Origin: Acetobacteraceae bacterium | GTDB taxonomy: Bacteria > Pseudomonadota > Alphaproteobacteria > Acetobacterales > Acetobacteraceae | DNA: 64,000 nucleotides | NCBI GenBank assembly: GCA_947371015.1 | Contig: CANBNK010000004.1 | Span: 25,179-89,178 of the forward strand | Reading direction: 5' to 3' | In this document: positions 1 through 9,988 of the stretch, piece after piece | Position numbering within the stretch: the stretch's first letter is position 1 | Layout: every line of letters begins with the position of its first letter | Made by a program: the position numbers and the translations under genes | Notes under the pieces: model-generated | Told to the model about the DNA's origin: nothing | The model's database searches: none | Seen by the model: only the letters and a program-made list of their open reading frames with translations

Positions 1-945
1 GCCGGCCATGACGTCCGACTGGTCGATCGCCATTTGCGCGGCGCGGCGGATGGCGGGGTTGTTGAAGGGCGGCTGGGCGTGGTTCAGCGTCAGCACGCCG
101 AAGATCGAGGAGCGCCCGAGACCGGGGGTGACGACGACGTTGCGGTCGCGCTTCATGCGCTCCACGAAGTCGAGCGGGGCGCGTTCCAGCCAGTCGATCT
201 CGCCCTGTTGCAGCGCGGCGACGCGGGTGGAGCTGTCGGGCAGCGAGACGATATCGACGCGGTCCACATGCACCACCTTGCCGCCGGCCAGGCCATCGGC
301 CGGCTCCGCGCGTGGGCGGTAGCGGGTGTTGCGGCGCAGCACGGCGCGGTCGCCCGGGCGCCATTCGGCACGGTCGAAGGTGAAGGGGCCGCTGCCGATG
401 ATTTCCGGCAGTTGCGCGTTGGGGGAGGTTGCCGCCAGGCGCGCGGGCATCATGAAGGGGGCGTAAGGGGCGGATTTGCCCAGGGCCTCGATGACCTGGC
501 CGAAGGGGCGGGACAACTCCAGCACGAAGGTCTTGGCATCGACCACGCGGAGGTCACGCGCGGCGGCCAGCATCTGGCGGCCCAGGCCATCCTTGGCGCC
601 CCAGCGGCGCAGGCTGGCGACGCAGTCCTCGGCCGTCACAGGCGTACCGTCATGCCATTCCAGGCCGGGGCGCAATGTGAAGGTCCAGGTCAGGCGGTCG
701 GTGCTGGCTTCCCACTTGTCCAGCATCTGCGGGCGATAGACGCCCTTGCTGTCTTCGCCGACCAGCGTGTCCCAGACGAAGAAGCCGAAGGTGCGGGTGA
801 CGACCGAGACGGTCTGGACGGGGTCCAGGCTTTGCAACTCGTTGTTCATCACCAGCCGGATGACGCTTTCCTGCGCCGGGGCGCGGCCGATGCCGGCAAG
901 CAGCAGGGCGAGGGCAAGCCCAAGGGGACGGAACAGGCGACGCAT
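1..945 (-). CDS. ABC transporter substrate-binding protein, peptide/SBP_bac_5 type (3' part runs off the window edge)
   Basis: Minus-strand frame from ATG at 945 has a signal peptide (MRRLFRPLGLALALLLAGIGRAPAQ) and SBP_bac_5-like text (NNELQSLDPVQTVSVVTRTFGFFVWDTLV, WTFTLRPGLEWHDGTPVTAEDCVASLRRW). No stop before position 1. Confidence 0.88.
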   Translation of the reverse strand, partial: MRRLFRPLGLALALLLAGIGRAPAQESVIRLVMNNELQSLDPVQTVSVVTRTFGFFVWDTLVGEDSKGVYRPQMLDKWEASTDRLTWTFTLRPGLEWHDGTPVTAEDCVASLRRWGAKDGLGRQMLAAARDLRVVDAKTFVLELSRPFGQVIEALGKSAPYAPFMMPARLAATSPNAQLPEIIGSGPFTFDRAEWRPGDRAVLRRNTRYRPRAEPADGLAGGKVVHVDRVDIVSLPDSSTRVAALQQGEIDWLERAPLDFVERMKRDRNVVVTPGLGRSSIFGVLTLNHAQPPFNNPAIRRAAQMAIDQSDVMAG

Positions 946-956
946 GGGTCGGCTCC

Positions 957-1772
957 TCAATTGATCGGCGTGCGGCGCAGCGTGCGCGGCAGCGTTTCGT
1001 CGAACGGCGTTCTGGCGTGTTGCAGCGTGCGGTTGTTCCACAGCACCAGGTCGCCCGGCTGCCAGTGGTGGCGGTACTGGATGGCCTCGTCGTAGAGTGG
1101 GGCGCGGACCGCCTGCATCATGGCGCGGCCTTCGTCCGGCGTGCGGCCGAGGACCTCCACCGTGGTGAGCTTGTTCACCCAGAGGGCGCGGCTGTTCGTG
1201 CCGGGGACGGGCCAGAGCATCGGCTGGGTCTGCGAGAGGGTGGATTCCCGCACATTCCACTCCGCCGCCAGGGTGCCGGCGAAGGTATAGGCGTGGCGGC
1301 AGGTGGCGGCCTCGGCCTCTCGCCGCAGGTCTTCCGGCAGCAGGCCGGCGACGGCGGTGGCATCGGCGAAGACGGTATCGCCGCCCTCGGCCGGTACCTC
1401 GATGGCCGCCAGGATAAGCGCCTTCAGCGGCATCGGCTGGAACAGCTGGTCCAGGTGGAAATCCAGGTCGCCGCGGCCAAAGACGCCGTCGGCGCGCACG
1501 TTGGAGACGTGCTGCGTGTCGGGCTCCATGGCCTGGACCAGGTTCTTCTCGCGCAGTTCAACATCCCCGAACAGCCGGGCGAAGCGGGCCTGGTCGGCGG
1601 CGGTGCAGGGTTGGTCGCGCAGCAGCAGCAGGTGATGGCGGGCATAGGCGTCGCGCAGGGCGGCGGCGGTCGGCCCGTCATGCAGCCGGGACAGGTCGAG
1701 GCCAAGGATCTCGGCACCGACGCGGTCTGATAGGGGGCGGATTTCCAGCGCCGGCATGCGGGTTTGCTCCAC
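957..1772 (-). CDS. TauD/TfdA-family Fe(II)/2-oxoglutarate dioxygenase
   Basis: 271-aa ORF: LSDRVGAEILGLDLSRL, HLLLLRDQPC, FHLDQLFQPMPLKALIL, WQPGDLVLWNNRTLQHARTPF. Confidence 0.88.
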   Translation of the reverse strand: MEQTRMPALEIRPLSDRVGAEILGLDLSRLHDGPTAAALRDAYARHHLLLLRDQPCTAADQARFARLFGDVELREKNLVQAMEPDTQHVSNVRADGVFGRGDLDFHLDQLFQPMPLKALILAAIEVPAEGGDTVFADATAVAGLLPEDLRREAEAATCRHAYTFAGTLAAEWNVRESTLSQTQPMLWPVPGTNSRALWVNKLTTVEVLGRTPDEGRAMMQAVRAPLYDEAIQYRHHWQPGDLVLWNNRTLQHARTPFDETLPRTLRRTPIN

Positions 1773-1852
1773 GTTTTACCAAGTCTGCGGGCCGTTGCGG
1801 CGCGGCGTCAATCTTCCTGGCCGGCGCCGGCACCACCCTGCCGCATCAGGCA

Positions 1853-2839
1853 TCAGTCGGCGTACTGCCCGGCGGCAGTGATGATGGGGCGCCAGCGGGC
1901 GACATCCTCGGCCAGCTGGCGGGTGAAGAAGGCCGGGGTGGCCTGGTCCTGCGGGGCGGCCTCGGTGGCCAGGTCGCGGAAGCGGGAGAGCAGCTTTTCA
2001 TCCCGCAGCGCGGTCTGGATGGCGCGGGACAGGCGCTGCTGCACCGCCTCCGGCGTGCCCTTGGGTGCCAACATGCCCTGCCAGATCCGCATCAGCAGGC
2101 CCGGCGCCCCCTGTTCCAGCACGGTCGGCACCCCGGTCAGCCCCTCGAAGCGGGAGCGCGTGGGCGAGGTGATGGCGTAGGGCTTCATCCGGCCGGCGCG
2201 GATATGGGCGACGGTGCTGGTGGTCTGGCCGAAGAACAGGTCGATGCGGCCGGCGATGACCTCCGTGGTGGCGGGGGCGCTGCCGCGGAAGGAGACGGTG
2301 GTGATCTGCGCGCCGGCTTCGCGTTGCAGCAGCATGCCGCCGAGATGGTCGGTGCCGCCGAGGCCGGAATTGGCGGCCGTGATCTCCAGCCCGCGCGTCT
2401 TCATCATGGCCATCAGTTCCCGCAGGTCCTTGGCCGGGAAGTCGGCGCGGGCGCAGACCAGCAGGGGGACGTCGTTGATCAGGCCGAGCGGGGCGAAGCT
2501 GGCCTCAACATCATAGGGCAGCTTGCGGTAGAGCGTGGCGCTGGCGGCGTGGCCCAGGTGGTGCATCAGCAGCGTGGCGCCATCCGGCCGGGCATTGGCG
2601 ACGCGGGCGCTGCCGATGGTGCCGCCGGCGCCGCTGACATTCTCCACCACCACGCCGGGCACGCCATCGGGCGCCAGGTCGCGGGCCATGGCTTCGGCGG
2701 CCAGGCGGGCGACGGCGTCGGTCGGGCCGCCAGCGGGATAGGGCACCACCACGGTGATGGTGCGGTCGGGCATCTGCGCGCTGGCACGGGTGGCGAGCAG
2801 CAGGGCCGGCGTGGCCAGCAGCAGTGAACGACGATGCAC
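1853..2839 (-). CDS. Bug/TctC-family tripartite tricarboxylate transporter substrate-binding protein
   Basis: Probable GTG start at 2839 (VHRRSLLLATPALLLATRASAQ); VVPYPAGGPTDAVARLAAEAM; GLEITAANSGLGGTDHLGGMLL. Confidence 0.88.
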   Translation of the reverse strand: MHRRSLLLATPALLLATRASAQMPDRTITVVVPYPAGGPTDAVARLAAEAMARDLAPDGVPGVVVENVSGAGGTIGSARVANARPDGATLLMHHLGHAASATLYRKLPYDVEASFAPLGLINDVPLLVCARADFPAKDLRELMAMMKTRGLEITAANSGLGGTDHLGGMLLQREAGAQITTVSFRGSAPATTEVIAGRIDLFFGQTTSTVAHIRAGRMKPYAITSPTRSRFEGLTGVPTVLEQGAPGLLMRIWQGMLAPKGTPEAVQQRLSRAIQTALRDEKLLSRFRDLATEAAPQDQATPAFFTRQLAEDVARWRPIITAAGQYAD

Positions 2840-2962
2840 GGCGGTTCCCCCAAGGTCTTTGCGCGCAAACTGGCCAAGCGGGGCGGCTTGCACAAGGCGC
2901 CGAATTGTCGTTCCCTCGCCGTTGGGGACGCTGCGCTGGAAACAATTACCGGGAGACCGCCG

Positions 2963-3952
2963 ATGCTTCGCAACAGCATTCTGGCAGGGCTATGCGCGCT
3001 AGCATTGTCCGCCATCTATCCTGCCCGCGCCCAGGCGCCGGACCGTGTGTTGTTCCAGTTGGACTGGCTGGCCAGCGGCGAGCACGCCGCCTGGTATGCT
3101 GGCCTCGGGCAGGGCTTCTTCCGGCAGAATGGCATCGAGCTGTCGATCACCCGCGGCTATGGCAGCGGCGATACGGTGAACAAGATCGCCGCCGGCGCCG
3201 CCATGTTTGGCGTGGCGGATCTGGGCGCCGTGATGACGGCGCGGGCGCGGCAGAACATGCCGGTGAAGTCGCTCAGCATCACCTACACGCATTCGCCGCA
3301 TGCGCTGTTCGTGCTGCGCTCCTCCGGCATCACCAACTTCCGCGGGCTTGAGGGCAAGCGGATCAGCATCACGCCAGGCAACAGCCATCGGCTGTACTTC
3401 CCGGAAGTGGCGCGGCGCGCGGGCACCGACCCGGAGCGGATTACGTGGGTGAATACGGATGCCTCGGCCATGGCGGCCATGCTGATCACGCGGCGCGTCG
3501 ATGCGGCACCGTTCTATTCGATCCATTGGTACTACACCAACAAGGCGGCGCAGCGGGCGGGCGAGGAGATTGTGGTGCTGCCCTTCGTGCAGACCGGCTT
3601 CGCGATCTACGCCGCCACGCTGTTGGCGACCGACGAGACCATTCAGCGCAACCCGGACCTGACCAGGCGCTTCCTGCGCGCGGCGCATCAGAGCCTGGCC
3701 TGGAGCCGCGACAACCAGCCGGAGGCGTGCCGCATCCATGTGCGCGCCAACCCGGAAGTGGAGCAGGATGACTGCGAAGGCAGCCTGCGCGCGGTGATGG
3801 GCTTCGTGTTCAACGAGCATCAACAGCAGACCGGGCTGGGTCGCGCGGCGCCGGACCGGCTGGCCTTCACCTGGCGCGTGGTGGCGGAAAGCCAGCAGCT
3901 GGATGCCAGCTGGAATCCGGCGCAGGCGGTGGATACGAGCCTGCTGCCGTGA
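2963..3952 (+). CDS. ABC transporter substrate-binding protein (NMT1/THI5-like)
   Basis: MLRNSILAGLCALALSAIYPARAQ signal peptide; VLFQLDWLASGEHAAWYAGLGQGFFRQNGIELSI; followed by overlapping ABC ATPase and permease genes. Confidence 0.88.
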   Translation: MLRNSILAGLCALALSAIYPARAQAPDRVLFQLDWLASGEHAAWYAGLGQGFFRQNGIELSITRGYGSGDTVNKIAAGAAMFGVADLGAVMTARARQNMPVKSLSITYTHSPHALFVLRSSGITNFRGLEGKRISITPGNSHRLYFPEVARRAGTDPERITWVNTDASAMAAMLITRRVDAAPFYSIHWYYTNKAAQRAGEEIVVLPFVQTGFAIYAATLLATDETIQRNPDLTRRFLRAAHQSLAWSRDNQPEACRIHVRANPEVEQDDCEGSLRAVMGFVFNEHQQQTGLGRAAPDRLAFTWRVVAESQQLDASWNPAQAVDTSLLP

Positions 3953-4710
3953 TCCGGCTGGAAGGGGTTGGCAAGCGCTTCGCCCGCGGCGACGTGGAGG
4001 CGCTGCGCGACGTATCGCTGACCGTGGCGCCGGGGGAGTTCGTCGCCATCGTCGGCGCCTCCGGCTGCGGCAAGAGCACCTTGCTGCGGCTGGTCGCCGG
4101 CTTGGTGCCGGCTTCGTCCGGCCGGGTGGTGCTGGATGGCACGCCGGTGATGGGGCCACGCGCGGATACCGCCATGGTGTTCCAGGCGCCGACGCTGCTG
4201 CCCTGGGCGGATGTGCTGCGCAACGTGACCTTTCCGCTGCGGCTGATGAAGCAGGCCGGCGGCGACACCGAGGCACGGGCGCGGGCGCTGCTGGAAACGG
4301 CGGGGTTGCAGGGCTTCGAGAACCGGCTGCCGAAGGAGCTGAGCGGCGGCATGCAGCAGCGCGTGGCGATCTGCAGGGCGCTGCTGCAACAACCGCGCGT
4401 GCTGCTGATGGACGAACCCTTCGGCGCGCTGGATGCGTTGACGCGCGAGGAGATGAGCCTGGAGCTGCTGCGGATCTGGTCCGGGCTGAAGATGGCGGTG
4501 CTGTTCGTGACCCACAGCATCAGCGAGGCGGTGCTGCTGGCCGACCGGGTGGTGGTGATGTCGCCACGGCCGGGGCGGGTGGCGGAGGTGATCGAGGTGG
4601 GGCTCCCGCGTCCGCGTGGCTTCGAGCAGGAGGGCACGCCTGAATTCCAGGCGGCGGCGCAGCGGATTCGCGCGCTGATCTATGGCGAGAGGTTGCCGCG
4701 TGCTGCGTAG
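3949..4710 (+). CDS. ABC transporter ATP-binding protein (SsuB/TauB-like)
   Basis: Walker A GASGCGKSTLL, signature LSGGMQQRVAICRALL, Walker B VLLMDEPFGALD. Confidence 0.95.
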   Translation: MIRLEGVGKRFARGDVEALRDVSLTVAPGEFVAIVGASGCGKSTLLRLVAGLVPASSGRVVLDGTPVMGPRADTAMVFQAPTLLPWADVLRNVTFPLRLMKQAGGDTEARARALLETAGLQGFENRLPKELSGGMQQRVAICRALLQQPRVLLMDEPFGALDALTREEMSLELLRIWSGLKMAVLFVTHSISEAVLLADRVVVMSPRPGRVAEVIEVGLPRPRGFEQEGTPEFQAAAQRIRALIYGERLPRAA

Positions 4711-5467
4711 TTCGCTGCCTTCCCTGATTGCGCTGGTGCTGGTGGTGGCGGGGTGGGAAGCCGCCTGCCGCTTCCTGCACATCCGCGAATTCGTGCTGCC
4801 GGCGCCCAGCGCGATCTGGGCGCAGAGCTATGCTGCCTGGCCCAACGTGCTGCACCACACGCTGGCGACGCTGGGTACCGTCATGTGGGGCTTCATCGCC
4901 TCGGTGGTGATCTCGCTACCGCTGGCGATGCTGATCGCGGCGTCGCCGGCGATATCGGCCGCGATCTATCCGTTGCTGGTGGTGACGCAATCCATCCCCA
5001 AGGTGGCGCTGGCGCCGATCCTCATCATCGCGCTGGGCTCGAACGAGTTGCCGCGGATCATCGTGACCTTCCTCGTCGCCTTCTTCCCGCTGGTGGTCGG
5101 CACCGTGGCCGGGCTGCTGGCGACGCCGCCGGAGTTGATCGAGCTCGGCCGGTCCTGCCGTGCCAGCAAGTTGCAGGAGTTGACGCGGATACGTCTGCCC
5201 TTCGCGGTGCCCTTCGTGTTCGGCGGGCTGAAGGTGGCGGCGGCGCTGGCGGTGGTGGGCGCCGTGGTGGCGGAGTTCGTCGGCGCCGATGCCGGGCTGG
5301 GCTACCTGATCCAGACCAGCATGGCCTTCTTCAAGACGCCGCTGGCCTTCGGCGCAGTGGTGATATTGGCGGCCATGGGCATCGTGCTGTTCCAGGCGGT
5401 GACCTTGATCGAGAAGCTTTTGTTTCCATGGTCCAGCGGGGCGGACCAACCGCCCCCGGGCATGTAG
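4700..5467 (+). CDS. ABC transporter permease (SsuC/TauC-like)
   Basis: Multi-TM protein with BPD_transp_1 EAA-like region (ELIELGRSCRASKLQELTRIRLPFAVPFVFGGLKVAAALAVVGAVVAEFVGA). Likely GTG start at 4700 overlapping the ATPase stop. Confidence 0.9.
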   Translation: MLRSSLPSLIALVLVVAGWEAACRFLHIREFVLPAPSAIWAQSYAAWPNVLHHTLATLGTVMWGFIASVVISLPLAMLIAASPAISAAIYPLLVVTQSIPKVALAPILIIALGSNELPRIIVTFLVAFFPLVVGTVAGLLATPPELIELGRSCRASKLQELTRIRLPFAVPFVFGGLKVAAALAVVGAVVAEFVGADAGLGYLIQTSMAFFKTPLAFGAVVILAAMGIVLFQAVTLIEKLLFPWSSGADQPPPGM

Positions 5468-5480
5468 GAGGAGAGCCGTC

Positions 5481-6989
5481 ATGGCGCAGATTCAACCCGG
5501 CCACGTGCTGATCAAGGGCGCGCGGCTGATGGACCCGGGCAAGCGCCGGGCCGAGGCCACCGACGTGCTGGTGACCGATGGCGTCATCGCCGCCATAGGT
5601 GTTGGCCTGGCGACGCCGGAGGGGGCGCAGATCGTCGAGGCCGAGGGGATGATCATCCACCCCGGGCTGATCAACGCGCACACCCACGGCCATGGCGGCC
5701 TGGCGCGCGGCCAGGGCGACAAGTGGACGCTGGAGCTGCTGCTGGCGGCGGCACCGTGGATCACCGGCAATCGGGCGACAGCGGACAAGAAGCTGACGAC
5801 GCAGATCATCGCCGCCGAGATGGTCAGCAAGGGCTGCACCGCGGCCTATGACCTGTTCTACGAATTCCCGCTGCCGTCGCAGGATGGGCTGGATGCGGTG
5901 GCCGAGGCCTATGCGGAAGTCGGCATGCGCGCGGTCATCGCGCCGATGGTGGCCGACCGCACGATGTATGAGGCCATCCCCGGCCTGTACGACGCGCTGC
6001 CGAGCGGGTTGCAGGCGCGGGTGGACAAGCTGCGGCTGAAGCCGTTCGGCGATACGCTGGCGGCGATGGAAGGCGCGCTGAAGGCGTGGAAGTGGAACAG
6101 CGCGGACATCCGCTTCGCGGTGGCGCCGACCATTCCGCTGCATTGCGCGGACGCCTTCATGTGCGCCTGCGGCAAGCTGGCGCGGGAGCATGGCGTCGGC
6201 CTGCACAGCCATATCGGCGAGAGCAAGGTGCAGGCGGTGGCCGGCATGAAGCGCTACGGCAAGACGCTGGTGGCGCATCTGGACGGGCTTGGCCTGCTGG
6301 GGCCGGACTTCACCGCGGCGCACGCCATTTGGCTGGATGATGAGGACCTGAAGCGCATGGCGGCGCATGGCGCATCGCTGGCGCATAACCCGGGCAGCAA
6401 CATGCGGCTGGGCAATGGCATGTTCCGCTTCCGCCAGGCGGTGGATGCGGGCGTGAATGTCGGCATCGGCACTGATGGCGCCAATTGCTCCGACAACCAG
6501 AACATGTACGAGGCGATGCGCTACGCCTCCATGCTGTCGAAGGTGCAGACGCCGGACCCGCGCTTCTGGGCCAGCGTGGAGGAAGTGTATTCCGCGGCGA
6601 CCAAGGGCTCGGCGCAGGCCATGGGGTTCAAGGATATCGGCGAGATCGCGGTCGGCAAGAAGGCGGATATCGTCTTCCTCGGCCTGGATACGCTGAACTG
6701 GATTCCGCACAACTGGAGCGTGAACCAGGTGGTGCATACCGAGGACGGCACCGGCGTGCGCCATGTGATGATCGGCGGCCGCTTCGTGTTCAAGGACGGC
6801 AAGCATACCACGCTGGACCTGCGCAAGCTGGCGGTGGAGGCCGAGGCCGCGCGCGAGCGGCTGGAGGCGCTGAATGCCGAGAACAAGCAGATGTACGACA
6901 TGCTGGAGCCGGTGGTGGCCAGCTTCTGCCCCGGCCTGGCGGCGCAACCGTATCATCTGAAGCGGTATCTCTGCGACGCGCCGGCGTAG
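5481..6989 (+). CDS. Amidohydrolase family protein (AtzB/TrzA/guanine-deaminase-like)
   Basis: 502 aa; metal-ligand motifs INAHTHGHGGLARG, LHSHIGES, GTDGANCSDNQNMYEAMRYASML. Confidence 0.9.
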   Translation: MAQIQPGHVLIKGARLMDPGKRRAEATDVLVTDGVIAAIGVGLATPEGAQIVEAEGMIIHPGLINAHTHGHGGLARGQGDKWTLELLLAAAPWITGNRATADKKLTTQIIAAEMVSKGCTAAYDLFYEFPLPSQDGLDAVAEAYAEVGMRAVIAPMVADRTMYEAIPGLYDALPSGLQARVDKLRLKPFGDTLAAMEGALKAWKWNSADIRFAVAPTIPLHCADAFMCACGKLAREHGVGLHSHIGESKVQAVAGMKRYGKTLVAHLDGLGLLGPDFTAAHAIWLDDEDLKRMAAHGASLAHNPGSNMRLGNGMFRFRQAVDAGVNVGIGTDGANCSDNQNMYEAMRYASMLSKVQTPDPRFWASVEEVYSAATKGSAQAMGFKDIGEIAVGKKADIVFLGLDTLNWIPHNWSVNQVVHTEDGTGVRHVMIGGRFVFKDGKHTTLDLRKLAVEAEAARERLEALNAENKQMYDMLEPVVASFCPGLAAQPYHLKRYLCDAPA

Positions 6990-7031
6990 CCGCCCGGGCG
7001 CTGCCGGCATGCGTCTTGCTGGCTACGGCGC

Positions 7032-7991
7032 ATGTTCAAGCGCCGTACGTTCCTTCTCGCCGCCCTGCTCCCCCGCCCTGCCTTTGCGCAGTGGCAGCCG
7101 GAGCGCACCATCCGCATGGTCGCCCCCTTTGCTGCCGGGGGCGCCAGCGACCTGATCGCCCGCATGGTGGCGGAGGAGATGTCCCCGCTGCTCGGTCAGC
7201 AGGTGGTGGTGGAAAACCGCACCGGCGCCGGCGGCAGCGTTGGCACCGAAGCCGTGGTGCGGGCACGTCCGGATGGCCTGACCCTGCTGATGGGCAGCCA
7301 GGCCACCCACGCCACCAACCCTGCCTTGCAGAAGCTGAGCTTCGACCCGATCGCCGACCTCGCGGGCATCGGCCCGGTAGCCGGCGTGCCCGCCGTGATG
7401 GTGGTGCCGGCCGATTTGCCGGCCCGGAATCTGGCCGAGTTCATCGCGCTGGCCCGCGCGCGGCCCGGCGCGGTGACCTATGGCAGCGCCGGCATCGGCG
7501 CTTCCACACACCTGGCGGGGGCGTTGCTTGCGCAACTCGCGGGCATCGAGTTGCAGCATGTGCCCTACCGCGGCACCGCGCTGGCCATGCAGGACCTGAT
7601 CGCCGGGCGAATCAACATGATGATGGATACGCTGCCGACGGCGCTGCCGCATATCCATGGCGGGCGCATCCGGGCGCTGGCGGTCAGCACCACCGCGCGC
7701 AACCCGACATTGCCCGATGTGCCGACCGTGGCCGAGGCCGGCGTGCCCGGCTATGAGGCGCTGAACTGGTATGGGCTATACGCGCCGACGGCGACGCCGG
7801 AAGCCGCGGTGGCCCGGCTGAACCAGGTGCTGGCGGCGGTGGTGGCGCGGCCGGCCTTCCAGGCCAGGCTGGCGGCGCAGGGCATGCTGCCGATGGCGTT
7901 GGACCGCGCCGCCTTCACCGCCTATGCCACCGCCGACCGGCAGCGCTGGACCGACGTGGTCCGCACCGCCAACATCACGCCTGCCGACTGA
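7032..7991 (+). CDS. Bug/TctC-family substrate-binding protein
   Basis: MFKRRTFLLAALLPRPAFAQWQPERTIRMVAPFAAGGASDLIARMVAEEM; VVVENRTGAGGSVGTEAV; VPYRGTALAMQDLIAGRINMM. Confidence 0.93.
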   Translation: MFKRRTFLLAALLPRPAFAQWQPERTIRMVAPFAAGGASDLIARMVAEEMSPLLGQQVVVENRTGAGGSVGTEAVVRARPDGLTLLMGSQATHATNPALQKLSFDPIADLAGIGPVAGVPAVMVVPADLPARNLAEFIALARARPGAVTYGSAGIGASTHLAGALLAQLAGIELQHVPYRGTALAMQDLIAGRINMMMDTLPTALPHIHGGRIRALAVSTTARNPTLPDVPTVAEAGVPGYEALNWYGLYAPTATPEAAVARLNQVLAAVVARPAFQARLAAQGMLPMALDRAAFTAYATADRQRWTDVVRTANITPAD

Positions 7992-8002
7992 GGACTTTCC
8001 CC

Positions 8003-8968
8003 ATGTTTCGCCGTTCGCTGCTTGCCGCGCTCGCCGTGCCCGCCCTTGCCCGGGCCCAAGGGACCGCGGTTGGCTGGCCGGACCATCCGGTGCGCTGGAT
8101 CATCAACTTCCCGCCCGGGGGGGCCGCGGATACGCTGTCCCGTGCGCTGTGCGACAGCATCGGGGCGAAGCTGGGCCAGCCGCTGGTGCCGGAGAACCGG
8201 CCGGGCGCCGGCGGCATGGTCGGCGCCGACCTGGTGGCCAAGGCGCGCGGCGACCAGCACATCGTCATCATGTCCAACGCGGCGTCGCACGGCATCGGGC
8301 CGGTGCTGTACAACAACGTGCCCTACGACACGCTGCGAGACTTCCAGCATGTCGCGCTGGTCGGCACTTTTCCGAGTGTGCTGTGCGTGAACACCGATTT
8401 TCCGGCGCGGACCCTGGCCGAGTTCATCGCCGAGGCGAAGAAGCGCGGTGGCATCAGCTATGGCAGCGGCGGCAACGGCACCATGAACCACCTGTGCGGC
8501 CAGTTGCTCGGCAAGGCGGCGGGGGTGGAGCTGACGCATGTGCCCTACCGCGGCAGCGCGCCGGCGCTGACGGATACCATGGGCGGGCAGATCCCGGCCA
8601 TCATGGAGAGCCTGCCGATCGCACTGCCGCATATCCGCGCCGGGCGATTGCGGCCATTGGCCACCAGCGAGGCCACGCGGGCGGCGACCACGCCGGACGT
8701 GCAGACCTTCGCCGAGGCCGGCTTTGGCGCGGCGCAATCGACCAACTGGTTCGGGTTCTCGGTGCCGGCGGGCGTGCCGGCGGCGCTGGTGCAGCGCTGG
8801 GTGGAGGTGATCCACGCCGCACTGGCCGACCCGAAGACGCGGGAGCGCTTCGGCACTATCGGCGTGGTGCCGGGCACCGGCGGGCCGGCCGAGTACACCG
8901 CCCTGGTGACCAACGAGCTGGCCCGCTGGCGCGAGGTGATCCGCGCCGGCAACATCAAGGCGGAATAG
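8003..8968 (+). CDS. Bug/TctC-family substrate-binding protein
   Basis: INFPPGGAADTLSRALCDSIGAKLGQPLVPENRPGAGGMVGADLVAKA; HVPYRGSAPALTDTMGGQI. Confidence 0.93.
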   Translation: MFRRSLLAALAVPALARAQGTAVGWPDHPVRWIINFPPGGAADTLSRALCDSIGAKLGQPLVPENRPGAGGMVGADLVAKARGDQHIVIMSNAASHGIGPVLYNNVPYDTLRDFQHVALVGTFPSVLCVNTDFPARTLAEFIAEAKKRGGISYGSGGNGTMNHLCGQLLGKAAGVELTHVPYRGSAPALTDTMGGQIPAIMESLPIALPHIRAGRLRPLATSEATRAATTPDVQTFAEAGFGAAQSTNWFGFSVPAGVPAALVQRWVEVIHAALADPKTRERFGTIGVVPGTGGPAEYTALVTNELARWREVIRAGNIKAE

Positions 8969-8976
8969 GCCGCCTG

Positions 8977-9000
8977 GCCCCGGGCGAGGTGGCCCGGGGC
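8977..9000. terminator. Perfect 9-bp GC hairpin between convergent Bug genes (candidate bidirectional terminator, no U-tract)
   Basis: GCCCCGGGC-gaggtg-GCCCGGGGC between the + gene ending 8968 and the - gene ending 9035. Confidence 0.45.
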
Positions 9001-9034
9001 AATGGGCCGTTGCTGGGCGCGGCTGCCGTCGCCG

Positions 9035-9988
9035 CTACTGCGGCTCGATCCCCGCGGCGCGGGCGCGGTCCACCAGCAGCGGGATTTGCCGGCGCAGGGT
9101 CTCGGTGAACTTGGCGGGCTCGCCGGGGCCGGCGACGTAGCCCATGCCCTCCAGCTTGGCGATGATGGCGGGGTCCGCCAGCACCTTATTGATGGCCGCA
9201 TTGGCGCGGGCGACGATGGGGGCGGGCGTGGCCGCCGGCACCACCATGCCGAACCAGAAGACGAAGCCGTAGCCCGGCAGTACCGAAGATACCGGCGGCA
9301 CGCCCGGCAGCAGGCGGAAATCGGTGGGGTAGGTGCTGGCCAGCAGGCGGATGCGGCCTTCGCGCTGCTGCGCCAGGCCGGCGGGAATGTCGGTGAAGGT
9401 GCTGTCGATCCGCCCGGCCATCACGTCGGTCAGCGCTTCCGGCCCGCCGCGATAGGGAATGTTGGTCATCTCCACGCCGGCCATGCTGGCCAGCGTGGCG
9501 GAGGCGATGTGCGACGACGAATTGCCGGTGCTGTAGGTCAGCTTGCCCGGCGCCGCCTTGGCCATATCGATCAGCCCGCGCAGATCCTTCGCGGGGTGGT
9601 CGGCCTTCACTGCCAGCACATAGGGGTTGTCGGCGACGTAGCCGATGCTGGCAAAATCGCGCAGCGGGTCGTAGGGCAGGCGCTTCACGGTGTAGGTGTT
9701 CAGCGCGCCATTGGTGGTGCTGAGCACGGTCCAGGTATGGCCATCCGGCAGGGCACGGGCACCAGCCTCGGTGCCGACCACGCCATTGCCGCCGGCGCGG
9801 TTCTCGATGATGACGGGCTGGCCGAGTTCACGCGACAGCGGTTCCGCCAGGTTGCGGTGCAGCGTGTCCGTCACGCTGCCGGCGGGGAAGGCGACGATGA
9901 TGCGGATGGGACGGTCCGGCCACGCTTGCGCGCGGGCCAGGCTGGGCAACAGCAGGGGGGCGGCCAAGGCCGCGCGACGCGTGAGCAT
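9035..9988 (-). CDS. Bug/TctC-family substrate-binding protein
   Basis: MLTRRAALAAPLLLPSLARAQAWPDRPIRIIVAFPAGSVTDTLHRNLAEPLS; NIPYRGGPEALTDVMAGRI. Confidence 0.93.
   Translation of the reverse strand: MLTRRAALAAPLLLPSLARAQAWPDRPIRIIVAFPAGSVTDTLHRNLAEPLSRELGQPVIIENRAGGNGVVGTEAGARALPDGHTWTVLSTTNGALNTYTVKRLPYDPLRDFASIGYVADNPYVLAVKADHPAKDLRGLIDMAKAAPGKLTYSTGNSSSHIASATLASMAGVEMTNIPYRGGPEALTDVMAGRIDSTFTDIPAGLAQQREGRIRLLASTYPTDFRLLPGVPPVSSVLPGYGFVFWFGMVVPAATPAPIVARANAAINKVLADPAIIAKLEGMGYVAGPGEPAKFTETLRRQIPLLVDRARAAGIEPQ

Noticed and set aside
5331-7010. 559-aa minus-strand ORF
   Set aside because: Antisense shadow of the amidohydrolase gene; compositionally biased translation.
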